From contig NZ_AQWR01000004.1 of assembly GCF_000375645.1 (NCBI RefSeq), forward strand, positions 1 through 64,000: a DNA stretch of 64,000 nucleotides, written 5' to 3'. Position 1 is the stretch's first letter; every line of letters begins with the position of its first letter. The notes beneath the pieces are model-generated. The model was not told the origin of the DNA, searched no databases, and saw nothing but the letters and a program-made list of their open reading frames with translations. Both the position numbers and the translations under genes were made by a program. This DNA comes from Porphyromonas bennonis DSM 23058 = JCM 16335. GTDB taxonomy: Bacteria; Bacteroidota; Bacteroidia; Bacteroidales; Porphyromonadaceae. Below, piece after piece: positions 1 to 9,075 of the stretch.

Positions 1-298
1 TCCGAAGAGAGCTGGTCTCACGAGAGGTAGACCCGGCTAAAAGGAGGCTCATAAAGGGATCTCGGTTTTTACTCCTGGCAAACTCAGAGAACATTGTAAA
101 TCATAACGGAATGTCCAAGCTACAATTAGCTGTAAAGATCAAATGCGTCACCCCTGACGCCAAACCCATTCCGGGTGTGTACACTCTCAGGTCTTAATCC
201 AATGGCCGGTATACAGTCCTAGTAATATTCAATCAACTGTGTACTTTTTCAGGAATCGCATAAGTCATTGCATTTGGACCACTCAGTGACGCCCTCAG
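1..298. other. Intergenic sequence, no gene recognised
   Basis: No open frame with coding character is visible, and the sequence matches no RNA family I can recognise. It precedes the first palindrome cassette. It may hold the 3' end or untranslated region of a gene lying to the left of the window. Confidence 0.4.
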
Positions 299-382
299 AC
301 TAATATCGGTATTAGTGATTACTATAGTCGGTAATAGTCGACACTAATACCGATATTAGATGTTACTCTTACCGGTATTAGA
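299..382. repeat. Palindrome cassette 1 (4 x 18 bp, 22-bp period)
   Basis: Four imperfect palindromes start at 299, 321, 343 and 365. Each is 18 bp and they are separated by the 4-bp spacers GATT, CGAC and TGTT. The first unit reads ACTAATATCGGTATTAGT. The spacers are not conserved, but their length is exact. The cassette ends about 150 bp before the -7 box of trigger factor. No similarity to the other cassettes extends outside the 84 bp. Function unknown. Confidence 0.95.
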
Positions 383-535
383 TGTAGCTAACCTTTACCT
401 GCTGGCTTACAGACCCATATGAAAGAACTCCAAAGAACGCCTTCACATAGACTCTGACGGCTTTTTATACTAGTCTCACGTGCGTCTACCCTGAGAGGGC
501 AGGAGCTGAGGGTTGGGCAATAGAGGCAAAAATGC

Positions 536-543
536 TAACTTTG
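536..543 (+). promoter_or_regulatory. Promoter -7 box for tig
   Basis: TAACTTTG fits the Bacteroidota housekeeping -7 consensus TAnnTTTG. A TTG at 513-515 lies 20 bp upstream as a -33 element. The start codon is about 40 bp downstream. Confidence 0.65.
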
Positions 544-583
544 CACGCTAACAACTGAAACTAAATCACATAAATACATAACA

Positions 584-1999
584 ATGGATATCACTCTCGT
601 AGAGCAGAAAGATAACTTTGCCCGTATAGACGTAACCGTCGAGAAGTCGGACTACGCCGAGGACTACAAGAAGCGTCTCAATAACATTAGCGCCAATGCC
701 TCGATGCGTGGGTTTCGCAAGGGGCACGTGCCCAAGGGGCTCATCCTAAAGATGTATGGCGACAGCATCCACGTCGACGCAGTTAGCGAGGCAGTTACAA
801 CTAAGCTCATGGACTTCATCCGAGAGAAGGAGCTGAAGACCATTGGTCAGCCTATCATGCCTAAGGAGCTCAATCAGGGCGAAAAGCTTCTGCAGGACGA
901 GATGACTCTCACCTTCCACCTGGCACTCATCCCTCCCGTCAGTGAGGACATCCTGGGTAGCGACGACCATCTGACCTACTACCAGCCGATAATCAATGAG
1001 GAGGAGGTCACAAAGCAGCTGGAGCGCCTACAGCAGACCAACTCCAAGTTTGTCGAGGGGGATCATATCGTACCGAATGCATTCATCTCCGGCACCCTTG
1101 CAGAGCTGGACGGTGACACCCCCAAGGAGGACGGCATCCAAGTAGAGCGGACACTGGTCTATCCGGACTTTATGACTGACGATGAGGAGAAGGCAAAGTT
1201 TGACAATGCACCTAAGGATAGCATCGTCGTCTTCAACCCTTACAAGGCCTATGGTGGTAAGAAGTCTGAGCTTAAGGCTCTCTTCCGCCTCGATGATATG
1301 AGTGATGAGGAGGTGGAGAAGTACAAGGAGAGCGACTTCTCCTACGAGATCAAGGAGATCAGCTACTCCAAGCGTGCAGAGCTAGATCAGGAGTTCTTCG
1401 ACACGGTCTTCGGTCCGGACAAGGTACACTCTGAGGAGGAGGCCCGCGAGGAGCTGAAGTCTAGGATGGAGCAAAATATCAAGGCTAACGCCGACTACAA
1501 GTTCACCGAGGATCTCATTGATCTTATCGCCAATCAGAAGACTGATAAGGTAGATCTCGCTGAGGATACGATCAAGGAGTGGTTTAAGGGCTCCGAGATG
1601 GCTAAGGATCAGACAGACGAGGAGGTCGACAGTAATCTCAAGGAGCTGTTGAAGGGCCTGAAGCTGGACATTATCATCAACCACTACACGGAGAAGTACG
1701 GCCTCGAGGTCAGCGAGGAGGATCTTAAGAACTTCACCCGCTCCTATGTGATCAACCAGCTGGCACAGATCGGGCTCTCCTCACCTACTGAGGATATGAT
1801 CGAGGGTCAGGTACAGCGTGCACTCAGCAATGATAACTTCCGTTACAACACCCAGCAGAACATGCTGCGTCAAATGGTCTCTCAGAAGATCCACGAAGAG
1901 GGTCTGCTGACGGTCGAGACCAAGGAGGTGACTCCGGATGAGCTCCAGAAGATCATCACGGCAGGCGACGAGAAGACTGAGGATGAGTCTGCTGAGTAA
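584..1999 (+). CDS. tig: Trigger factor (ribosome-associated chaperone and peptidyl-prolyl isomerase)
   Basis: This is the 471-residue cytosolic chaperone that docks at the ribosome exit tunnel and shields nascent chains. The ribosome-binding signature GFRKGHVP is at residues 43-50 of the N-terminal domain. The middle region corresponds to the PPIase domain, which is divergent as usual in Bacteroidota. The C-terminal half is rich in Glu and Lys helices, as expected for the chaperone arms. The ATG at 584 lies just downstream of a good promoter. A strong terminator follows, so the gene is probably monocistronic. Palindrome cassette 1 lies upstream of its promoter. Confidence 0.95.
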   Translation: MDITLVEQKDNFARIDVTVEKSDYAEDYKKRLNNISANASMRGFRKGHVPKGLILKMYGDSIHVDAVSEAVTTKLMDFIREKELKTIGQPIMPKELNQGEKLLQDEMTLTFHLALIPPVSEDILGSDDHLTYYQPIINEEEVTKQLERLQQTNSKFVEGDHIVPNAFISGTLAELDGDTPKEDGIQVERTLVYPDFMTDDEEKAKFDNAPKDSIVVFNPYKAYGGKKSELKALFRLDDMSDEEVEKYKESDFSYEIKEISYSKRAELDQEFFDTVFGPDKVHSEEEAREELKSRMEQNIKANADYKFTEDLIDLIANQKTDKVDLAEDTIKEWFKGSEMAKDQTDEEVDSNLKELLKGLKLDIIINHYTEKYGLEVSEEDLKNFTRSYVINQLAQIGLSSPTEDMIEGQVQRALSNDNFRYNTQQNMLRQMVSQKIHEEGLLTVETKEVTPDELQKIITAGDEKTEDESAE

Positions 2000-2046
2000 G
2001 GGATTCTTCCGTACTTAGACGCACTCATTACCAACCAAGGTATGTA

Positions 2047-2085
2047 AAGCCTGAGACTACTTTTCCGAGTAGTTTCAGGCTTTTC
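2047..2085 (+). terminator. Rho-independent terminator after tig
   Basis: The stem pairs AAGCCTGA-ACTAC with GTAGT-TCAGGCTT around an 8-base loop and is followed by a T run. Confidence 0.85.
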
Positions 2086-2141
2086 CTATTCTCCTTTCCG
2101 GACATTTGGGTATATTTCCGATCCATCAAGCACTATTCTAT

Positions 2142-2969
2142 ATGATTGTATCCCATTCATCCCCTTTTCCACGAGTATCTCTGACTGCTCGCTCTCTCTT
2201 TCTGGTGGTTTTTCTCGCATCCCTCCTATTCTCTACCCCTCTGCAAGCCAGGGACAAGGAGGGAAACTTTATCGTTGTCATCGATGCCGGGCATGGAGGG
2301 CATGACAGTGGAGCGAAAGGCAAATTCTCTTACGAGAAAGATATTGTACTTGCTATCTCGAAGAAAGTCGGTGCCAAGCTTGGCCAGATCGCTCCTCAAA
2401 TCAAGGTCTACTACAGCAGACCGGACAATAAATTCATCGGTCTCCAGGACAGAGCTCGCTTCGCCATTAGCAAGAATGCTGACCTCTTCGTCTCCATACA
2501 CGCCAACGCAAGCAACAGCCACTCCCCCAGCGGGACAGAGACCTATGTACTGGGACTTCACCGGACTGAGGATAACCTGAGGGTGGCGATGAAGGAGAAT
2601 AGCGCCATACTCCTTGAGGACAATTACTCCAAGAAGTACGAGGACTTCGACCCGACCTCGAGCGAGTCATACATCATATTCCAATTCATGGCCAATAAGC
2701 ACTTAGAGAACAGTCTCAGACTCGCCAAGCTGGTTCAGAGCGGGTTTAAGTCTGCCAATCGATACGACCGAGGTGTGCGCCAAGCAGGATTTCTGGTGCT
2801 TCGAGAGGCAGCCATGCCCAGCGTCCTGATCGAGATAGGGTTTATCTCTAATCGTGAGGAGGAGCGTTACCTTAATTCACAAAAGGGACAGACAACAATA
2901 GCCAATGAGATCGCCACGGCGATCGTAGACTACGAGCGACAGATCAGGAAGAGATCCGGTAAGCAGTAA
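2142..2969 (+). CDS. N-acetylmuramoyl-L-alanine amidase (Amidase_3), exported
   Basis: This zinc amidase cleaves the amide bond between MurNAc and the stem peptide during wall remodelling and cell separation. The zinc ligands fit AGHGGHD (H51), the Glu of YEKDI (near 65) and SIHAN (H120). The catalytic Glu is in LIEIGF near the C terminus. The first 34 or so residues form a signal peptide with a hydrophobic core ending near LQA. I place the start at the ATG at 2142. A TTG at 2106 would also be in frame, but it adds an unlikely extension that overlaps possible promoter sequence. There is no SPOR or AMIN domain, so this is a catalytic domain only. Confidence 0.88.
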   Translation: MIVSHSSPFPRVSLTARSLFLVVFLASLLFSTPLQARDKEGNFIVVIDAGHGGHDSGAKGKFSYEKDIVLAISKKVGAKLGQIAPQIKVYYSRPDNKFIGLQDRARFAISKNADLFVSIHANASNSHSPSGTETYVLGLHRTEDNLRVAMKENSAILLEDNYSKKYEDFDPTSSESYIIFQFMANKHLENSLRLAKLVQSGFKSANRYDRGVRQAGFLVLREAAMPSVLIEIGFISNREEERYLNSQKGQTTIANEIATAIVDYERQIRKRSGKQ

Positions 2970-2985
2970 TCCATTCTGCAAACGG

Positions 2986-3028
2986 AGAGAGGGAGATGTA
3001 CCTGTTTCGGGTACATCTCCCTCTCTTT
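2986..3028. terminator. Bidirectional terminator between amidase and mscS-like gene
   Basis: A 17-bp perfect stem (AGAGAGGGAGATGTACC and its complement) encloses a 7-base loop. It sits in a convergent gap and ends in TTTT on the plus strand. Confidence 0.85.
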
Positions 3029-3045
3029 TGTCCTAAGCTGACTAA

Positions 3046-4362
3046 TTACTCCTGAGTATTGTCAGCAGAGCTATTCTCTTGCTTAGACTTGAGCATCTCC
3101 TTGAGCTCTGGCTCAGTGGAGGACGCAAGGTTATTAGACGAAATCTTCTGGTAGATCTTCAGATCAAAGAGCGAGATCACTGCCATTAGGTGCTCAAACG
3201 TATTGGCGGCAATGGTCTCATGCATATTCCAGTTGGACGTCTTGGTGAAGAAGCGGACAAGCAGCGGCAAGCCCATCTCTGTCATAGGCTTCTGGTAGCA
3301 CATCGCTGCGTAATTGTGATCCACGGCATCAGACTTCTCGAGGAACTTGAGTACGTAGTTACGGAAGAGTCCAAGGTTTGTAACCCTTACCTGAGTCAGA
3401 TCATCGGTCAGGCTCTGCTTACTATTTTCGTCAGCCACCTCGGCGATGAGCTGATCCATTACCTCACTCACCATACCGGAGCGACGCAGCCGCTCGATCA
3501 GCCCGTCATCTACGTAGCGGATAGAGGAAATGTCGATATAGATCGCTCTTGCACATAGTCGGGCATTGGAGCGCTGCATATGCGACCAATTCTGTACCGT
3601 ATTGCTGACAAGCGTATAGGGAGGGATGGTGTACATAGAGTTGTCAAAGCCCTTGACCTTTACCGTTGTCAGGGAGATCTCCATAACGTCCCCGTCGACA
3701 TCCTTACCCGGCACACTGATCCAGTCGCCCACATGGACCATATCACTACCGGTCAGCTGTATACTGGCCACGAATCCGAGGATGGTGTCCTTAAAGATCA
3801 GCATAAGCACTGCCGACAGGGCTGCCAGGCTCCCGAATATTGTGCTCATATTGATGCGGAAGAGCAGCGATATCACAACGAGTACCGCCAGGAAGATAGC
3901 TAGCACCTTAAAGGCCTGCAGAAGTGCCACCGTGGGATTATCCCTATATCGGGGTTGCTTCAGCATCCAGGCTCTACCTGTGTCGATCACGCTGATAAGG
4001 AATGAAAAGAAGAAGTACGTCTGGCAAAGTCTAGCAATCAGCAAAAGACCTCCATATACGGCTCCTCCATCGGGGAATGGAAGCGTCAGCAGACCGATAA
4101 AGATAGAGGTAATGATCAGGCTGACTAACTTGCTCAGGACTTTCTTACTGCGGGCATCCGCTGTGGAGCTGCTAAACCAAGGGATCTTTCCCAGGAGTCC
4201 CCTCAGTCCTTTGATGAAAATCAGTCGGAGTATGAAGTCCAGTAGCGCCAGGAATACAACGACAATCCCCAGCACCAGCATCTCGTAAGCAAACGATCCG
4301 TGCTCTATGCCAAGGTCAAAGCTTGTAATAAACTTTAAAAGTAAGGCTCTGATATCATCCAT
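3046..4362 (-). CDS. MscS-family mechanosensitive channel, YbdG-like
   Basis: This 438-residue inner-membrane protein opens under membrane tension to release solutes on osmotic downshock. About five hydrophobic segments fill the N-terminal 200 residues. The conserved MscS beta domain follows, with GDWISVPG and a segment reading NWSHMQRSNAR. The wording around IDISSIRYVDDG, and the extra length of this domain, resemble E. coli YbdG (miniconductance channel) more than small MscS. The C-terminal tail is Ser/Glu-rich. The gene begins 21 bp after the stop of the preceding leftward gene, so it is probably the last gene of the topA-tsaB-unknown-mscS unit. Confidence 0.87.
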   Translation of the reverse strand: MDDIRALLLKFITSFDLGIEHGSFAYEMLVLGIVVVFLALLDFILRLIFIKGLRGLLGKIPWFSSSTADARSKKVLSKLVSLIITSIFIGLLTLPFPDGGAVYGGLLLIARLCQTYFFFSFLISVIDTGRAWMLKQPRYRDNPTVALLQAFKVLAIFLAVLVVISLLFRINMSTIFGSLAALSAVLMLIFKDTILGFVASIQLTGSDMVHVGDWISVPGKDVDGDVMEISLTTVKVKGFDNSMYTIPPYTLVSNTVQNWSHMQRSNARLCARAIYIDISSIRYVDDGLIERLRRSGMVSEVMDQLIAEVADENSKQSLTDDLTQVRVTNLGLFRNYVLKFLEKSDAVDHNYAAMCYQKPMTEMGLPLLVRFFTKTSNWNMHETIAANTFEHLMAVISLFDLKIYQKISSNNLASSTEPELKEMLKSKQENSSADNTQE

Positions 4363-4383
4363 TGATTAACTTCTTTAATACGG

Positions 4384-5223
4384 TCATAGATACTTGATGT
4401 CATAACGACGGGTGAACTCCTTCGCTTCCCCATCCTTGATCTCCTTGATCTCGTGTCTTACCTGAAGGGGCTGATCGAAGCGATCGCAGAGGTAGGAGGC
4501 GAGCAGGTGATAGTGGTAGTCCGGACGACGGATCACCATAGAGGAGATCAGATTAGTAGACCGGGAGCCGAGGATAAAGCTGGAGAGGAAGTTGATCGAG
4601 TTATCATCGCAAAGATAATTGAGGTCAGGAAAGACCCGATTGCCTACATTACTGTAGTAAGTCATTTCCTGGCGATACTCCCCTCCACGCCCTGTGATGG
4701 AAGTAATGTTTCCCTCCAGGTCCCAGGTCACATCCATCTCATCCTCCTGGCTGAGTATGCTGTCGAGCTGACCTCCGTAGAGCTTAAGGTCCCAGTGCTC
4801 CTCCTTACCACTCTTCCGTCTGAAAGATAGCGACGTCCCCATCCCGAAGGGATCCAGATCTATGGTGGTGATCTCAGGAGTATTGCACTCCTCCATACAG
4901 TCTGTCTCTACGACCAATAGTTTCCTGTCGTACACCTCGGCCTCGATCAGAGACTCCCTGGAACGACAGCCCTGCTCGTCGAGAGCGATCCTCCGTGCCC
5001 AAGAAAACTTCTCGTCCTCATCCCATCCAAAGGTGAGTACAGAGGAAGGACGACTGCCCTCATAGCACGTGATGGAGTCAATGAGCGTAGTAGGAGTCTC
5101 TACTCTATGATGACGACTCTTGATGAGGTTATAGATGTATATACCGGTGGCAGCTCCTACTGACATGGTCGCCAGGTCTCTCAGTATATCGCGAGCTGCA
5201 GCGTTTATAGAGGTTTGGCTCAT
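4384..5223 (-). CDS. Hypothetical protein with N-terminal hydrophobic segment and beta-rich body
   Basis: I do not recognise this 279-residue protein with confidence. A moderately hydrophobic stretch near residues 18-36 (LATMSVGAATGIYIYNLI) could be a membrane anchor. The rest is rich in Tyr, Asp and short beta-like repeats (for example WDLEGNITSITGRGGEYRQ), reminiscent of the DUF4595/YD-repeat style of Bacteroidota surface proteins. An ATG at 5265 is in frame, but it lies directly after the -7 box TAGATTTG at 5274-5267, before any transcript could start, so I use the ATG at 5223. It may be transcribed both from this promoter and from topA. Confidence 0.55.
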   Translation of the reverse strand: MSQTSINAAARDILRDLATMSVGAATGIYIYNLIKSRHHRVETPTTLIDSITCYEGSRPSSVLTFGWDEDEKFSWARRIALDEQGCRSRESLIEAEVYDRKLLVVETDCMEECNTPEITTIDLDPFGMGTSLSFRRKSGKEEHWDLKLYGGQLDSILSQEDEMDVTWDLEGNITSITGRGGEYRQEMTYYSNVGNRVFPDLNYLCDDNSINFLSSFILGSRSTNLISSMVIRRPDYHYHLLASYLCDRFDQPLQVRHEIKEIKDGEAKEFTRRYDIKYL

Positions 5224-5266
5224 ATTTGAAGAGGTTCTAGTGTTATTTACTGATTTGATCCACATA

Positions 5267-5274
5267 CAAATCTA
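5267..5274 (-). promoter_or_regulatory. Promoter -7 box upstream of the unknown gene at 4384-5223
   Basis: The minus strand reads TAGATTTG, matching TAnnTTTG. Its position decides the start codon of the gene. No clear -33 element is seen. Confidence 0.5.
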
Positions 5275-5375
5275 CCATATTTATCTACAATGGAAGCCCC
5301 CTGCACTCAAAACTTAGTGCAGAGATCCATAATAAAAGAGTAGTTGTATGGTAATTCGGCGGGATCTGTAGCCCT

Positions 5376-6140
5376 TTAGCTCTTACCCAAGGTGCGAGAG
5401 AGGACCTTATTGACACTCTTCTTCGCCTCGTACTCCTTGAGGTAATATGGCTCCCAGTAAGCCACATCCTCAGTCTGCCCGAGGGAGATGCGCTTCACCA
5501 CAGAGCTGAGCATCGCGTCAGCACGCGGGTGAAGGTCGTATATCAGATGGGATCCCGGTAAGATAGTATCAAAGATCTCCTTAGCCTTCTCGGCACCATT
5601 ACCGAAGTAGTAAAGGAGCTTGTCTCCGACGATCTCCTGCAACCTTGCCTGACTCTGCTCGTCCGTAAGGACCACAGCAGCGATGTCTGTCAAGGGCTCC
5701 ACTACGCCGAAGTAATGATCATCATAGCTACCTGTATATATCGCCGTATAGACCTCCATCCTACGAGCGTCTATCATAGGCATAAGGAGGGCATTAGGAT
5801 AGTCGAGCTCATCCTCCATATCAAAGATCGTCATCGCCAGTAGCTCTGTCGTCATAACCGATACCAGCGGGATACCGAGAGTCCAGCAGAGCCCCTTGGC
5901 GTAAGAGGCTCCGATACGAAGTCCGGTATAGCTCCCCGGGCCATTGGAGACGCCGACCCCCTTCAGATCACGCTTATAGTCGATCTTACTCAGCATGCGT
6001 GCGGCAATATCGGCAAGTTGCTCGGCATGCTTATTAGATCCCTTAGTCTCCTCGTAGTCAACGATCTCATCCCTATTCCCCAGTGCTACAGAGCAGACCT
6101 CGGTAGAGGTGTCTAGGAGCAGAAAATACTCATCTTTCAT
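5376..6140 (-). CDS. tsaB: tRNA threonylcarbamoyladenosine biosynthesis protein TsaB
   Basis: TsaB is the scaffold and pseudo-kinase partner of TsaD in t6A37 modification of ANN-decoding tRNAs. The ASKHA-fold start LLLDTSTEVCSVALG and the diagnostic segment GVSNGPGSYTGLRIGASYAKG near residue 70 identify the family. The length of about 254 residues is slightly long, with a C-terminal extension rich in Tyr and Lys. Two ATGs (6146, 6140) are possible. I prefer 6140 because it gives the usual MKxxYxLLLDTS beginning. It follows topA by 47 bp in the same direction and is probably co-transcribed. Confidence 0.93.
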   Translation of the reverse strand: MKDEYFLLLDTSTEVCSVALGNRDEIVDYEETKGSNKHAEQLADIAARMLSKIDYKRDLKGVGVSNGPGSYTGLRIGASYAKGLCWTLGIPLVSVMTTELLAMTIFDMEDELDYPNALLMPMIDARRMEVYTAIYTGSYDDHYFGVVEPLTDIAAVVLTDEQSQARLQEIVGDKLLYYFGNGAEKAKEIFDTILPGSHLIYDLHPRADAMLSSVVKRISLGQTEDVAYWEPYYLKEYEAKKSVNKVLSRTLGKS

Positions 6141-6187
6141 ATACATCTAATATCTCTATCAGTCTCGCGATCCGGAGCTGCTTGGTT

Positions 6188-8584
6188 TTACTTCTTCGCC
6201 TTTGTGCCTGAAGCTTTTTTCTTAGGCGATGCGGTCTTTTTGGTCTTAGAGGCGGAGCTGCGCTTCTTAGTCGTTCCGCCATTCTTATCACTCTCAGTTA
6301 CGATAGCGCGCGCCTGCTCCTCAGTTAGCGACTTTGCTTCGACAGTCTTTGGGATCTTATAGTTCTTCCTCTTATACTTGATGTAGGGACCATAGCGACC
6401 ATTGAGGATCTCCAGCTTGTCAGACCCCTCCCCATACTCTGCGATGTACTTATTCCGATCTCGCTCCTCCTTCTCCTTGATCAGAGGAGTAGCCTCATCC
6501 ATCTCGATCTCATAAGGACTGATCTCCTTAGGTATGCTCACGAAGAAGGACTTCCCGACCCTCACGTAAGGGCCGAAGCGCCCGATATCCACAGTGACGG
6601 CATCCCCATTGTACTGACCGATCTCACGAGGAAGCTGCAGGAGCTTTAGAGCCTGCTCAAGGGTGATGGTCGCTATCGAGAGATCCTTAGGGAGTGAGGC
6701 AAACTTAGGCTTCTCGCCATCCACGTCAGCCTTCCCCATCTGTACCATAGGGCCATAGCGTCCAATCTTTGAGTAAATAGGCAAGCCTGTCTTAGGGTCA
6801 TCGCCCAAGTATCGCTCTCCTACCTTGTGATCCTCCTTCTCATTCATCACATCCTCCACGTTGCTGTGGAAGAAGCGGTAGAAGTTATCGATCACCTCAG
6901 TCCACTCCTTTTCCCCGTCTGCTATGGCATCAAACTCCTCCTCAACCTCGGCAGTGAAGTGGTAGTCCATCACTCTGGGGAAGTGCTCGATCAGGTAGTC
7001 CGTCACGACGAGACCGGTGTCAGTCGGACATAGCTTCCCCTTAGAGGCGCCCACCCGCTCCTTACGGGTCGTCCGGGAGATCTTACCGGACTTTAGTGTC
7101 AGTACAGTGTACCTCTGCTCCTCTCCCTCGAGGTTCCGCTTCTCGACATAGCCTCTCTTCTGGATCGTCTGTATCGTGGGAGCGTACGTGGACGGACGAC
7201 CTATGCCGAGGTCCTCCAACTTCTTGACCAGCGATGCCTCTGTGTACCTGGCGGGCTGCTTGGTGAAGCGTTCCCGGGCCTCTATTTGCTCAGCAGAGAC
7301 TACGTCTCCGACAGCCATCCTGGGCAGTAGTCCGGATCCCTCCTCTGACTCCTCTGCGTCATCCTCATCATCCCGTCCCTCGAGGTAGACCTTGAGGAAT
7401 CCATCAAAGGTGATCACCTCACCCTTTGCCTGAAACGAAGAACCACTCGATGCATCAATAGTGACCGTAGTACGCTCCAGCTGAGCGTCTGCCATCTGCG
7501 TCGCGAGTGTACGCTTCCGGATCATATCATACAGCCGACGCTCCTGGGCAGTCGCACCGGCGGATACAGCCTCCGGATGTACCGGGCGGATAGCCTCGTG
7601 AGCCTCCTGTGCTCCCTTGGTCTTGGTGGCAAAGTTCCTGACCTTGACATACTCCTTGCCATACTCTCGCTCTATCACAGATGCAGAGGCACCGATGGCA
7701 AAGGAGGAGAGATGGACCGAGTCCGTACGCATGTAGGTGATATGTCCTGCCTCGTAAAGCTTCTGAGCCAGACTCATCGTCAGGCCGACTGGATAGCCCA
7801 GCCGCCTCGACGCCTCCTGCTGCAGTGTGGAGGTGGTAAATGGAGGCGCAGGCTGACGTGTCGCCGGAGTGACGGTCACCTGTCCCACGGAGTATGTCGC
7901 AGAGAGAAGATCCTCTAGGATCCTCATCGCCTCATCGACCGACTGAGGTCGTGAGGTCAGGTCAGCGCTAAGCGACTCGCCACCCTCTGTCGTAAAGAGT
8001 CCCCGCACCCGGAATGAACTCTCAGGCTCGAAGCTATGGATCTCCTTCTCCCGCTCCACAATAATCCTGACAGCAACCGACTGGACACGTCCTGCCGAGA
8101 GACTCGGACGGACTTTCCGCCAGAGGATCGGAGAGAGCTCGAAGCCCACCAGACGGTCGAGTACGCGCCGTGCCTGCTGCGCATCGACCATCTTCAGGTC
8201 TATCGAGCGCGGATTCTCCAGAGCATTTTGGATGGCAGACTCGGTAATCTCGTGGAATACTATCCTATTCTTCTCCTTCTCGCTCAGCCCAAGCACCTCC
8301 GCCAGGTGCCAAGCGATAGCCTCTCCCTCGCGGTCCTCATCGGATGCGAGCCATATGTGATCCGCCTTCTTAGCAGCAGCTCTCAGAGTGGATACGACGC
8401 TCTTCTTGTCGTCCGAGATCTCGTACTGAGGATCGTAGTTATTATTCACATCGACCCCCATACCCTTGGTCTTGAGATCACGTATGTGTCCATAACTGGG
8501 GAGCACGGTAAAGTCTTTGCCCAAAAACTTGCCGATCGTTTTCGACTTTGCGGGAGACTCGACGATAAGGAGATGATTAGCCAT
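6188..8584 (-). CDS. topA: DNA topoisomerase I
   Basis: This type IA enzyme relaxes negative supercoils through a 5'-phosphotyrosine intermediate. The TOPRIM domain is at the N terminus (LIVESPAKSKTIGKFLG, DEDREGEAIAWHL). The active-site segment ITYMRTDS lies near residue 300. The C-terminal part carries repeated GRFGPYVRVG / GRYGPYIKYK motifs in place of the four-Cys zinc ribbons of E. coli, then a Lys-rich tail. The start at 8584 (MANHLLIVESPAK) is chosen because an in-frame ATG at 8635 lies upstream of the -7 box TACTTTTG (8631-8624). It is the first gene of a leftward unit with tsaB. Palindrome cassette 2 lies 156 bp upstream of its promoter. Confidence 0.97.
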   Translation of the reverse strand: MANHLLIVESPAKSKTIGKFLGKDFTVLPSYGHIRDLKTKGMGVDVNNNYDPQYEISDDKKSVVSTLRAAAKKADHIWLASDEDREGEAIAWHLAEVLGLSEKEKNRIVFHEITESAIQNALENPRSIDLKMVDAQQARRVLDRLVGFELSPILWRKVRPSLSAGRVQSVAVRIIVEREKEIHSFEPESSFRVRGLFTTEGGESLSADLTSRPQSVDEAMRILEDLLSATYSVGQVTVTPATRQPAPPFTTSTLQQEASRRLGYPVGLTMSLAQKLYEAGHITYMRTDSVHLSSFAIGASASVIEREYGKEYVKVRNFATKTKGAQEAHEAIRPVHPEAVSAGATAQERRLYDMIRKRTLATQMADAQLERTTVTIDASSGSSFQAKGEVITFDGFLKVYLEGRDDEDDAEESEEGSGLLPRMAVGDVVSAEQIEARERFTKQPARYTEASLVKKLEDLGIGRPSTYAPTIQTIQKRGYVEKRNLEGEEQRYTVLTLKSGKISRTTRKERVGASKGKLCPTDTGLVVTDYLIEHFPRVMDYHFTAEVEEEFDAIADGEKEWTEVIDNFYRFFHSNVEDVMNEKEDHKVGERYLGDDPKTGLPIYSKIGRYGPMVQMGKADVDGEKPKFASLPKDLSIATITLEQALKLLQLPREIGQYNGDAVTVDIGRFGPYVRVGKSFFVSIPKEISPYEIEMDEATPLIKEKEERDRNKYIAEYGEGSDKLEILNGRYGPYIKYKRKNYKIPKTVEAKSLTEEQARAIVTESDKNGGTTKKRSSASKTKKTASPKKKASGTKAKK

Positions 8585-8623
8585 GATTTTATGCTGCGAG
8601 ATTACTTCTACTTGAATGTGGTG

Positions 8624-8631
8624 CAAAAGTA
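8624..8631 (-). promoter_or_regulatory. Promoter -7 box for topA
   Basis: The minus strand reads TACTTTTG about 40 bp before the chosen ATG, matching TAnnTTTG. Confidence 0.6.
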
Positions 8632-8786
8632 GCAATTAATAGTTTAATGTGTGGTGGAGTCCCTAAAATTCACTCATAGACGCATCAGGATCTACCGACG
8701 GAGCTATCGGACCTGTGACCCCGGTATGGACACCGAACGAGTAGCTACACATCAGCCTGATAATCAATAGAATGCATTACGTCACT

Positions 8787-8870
8787 TCTAATATCGGTAT
8801 TAGATTTCACTATTACCGGTATTAGTGATGACTAATACCGACTATAGATCTCACTAATATCGGTATTAGT
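8787..8870. repeat. Palindrome cassette 2 (4 x 18 bp, 22-bp period)
   Basis: Units start at 8787, 8809, 8831 and 8853, with spacers TTTC, GATG and TCTC. The fourth unit is ACTAATATCGGTATTAGT. The third has the alternative half-site GACTATAG on its right arm. It sits in the divergent gap between topA and fabH, 156 bp from the topA -7 box and about 98 bp from the fabH -7 box. Confidence 0.95.
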
Positions 8871-8967
8871 TTGACGGCAACTTCGCACAGTCCTCTTCGT
8901 CTACTCCAAAATGTATTTGTGTAGCCAGATATAAAATGCACACTTATAAGATAAGGTGAGAAAATCG

Positions 8968-8975
8968 TACCTTTG
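8968..8975 (+). promoter_or_regulatory. Promoter -7 box for the fabH unit
   Basis: TACCTTTG matches TAnnTTTG. The leader of about 90 bases before the ATG can form two short hairpins: GAAAGAG (8982-8988) with CTCTTTC (9024-9030), and TACCA (9044-9048) with TGGTA (9055-9059). Confidence 0.65.
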
Positions 8976-9075
8976 GCACTGGAAAGAGAGAGGTGCTGCA
9001 GTATGCGGATACACTTGTTCTCCCTCTTTCTTCCACATTTGTATACCATCCCGGTGGTACCGGAGAGAATAATAT

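Noticed and set aside
2106-2141. TTG start for the amidase
   Set aside because: It overlaps promoter-like sequence and adds residues before a normal signal peptide; the ATG at 2142 is better.
6143-6160. A ninth isolated palindrome unit near the tsaB start (CTAATATCTCTATCAG)
   Set aside because: Only the left half matches, the central CG is missing, and there are no neighbours at 22-bp spacing.
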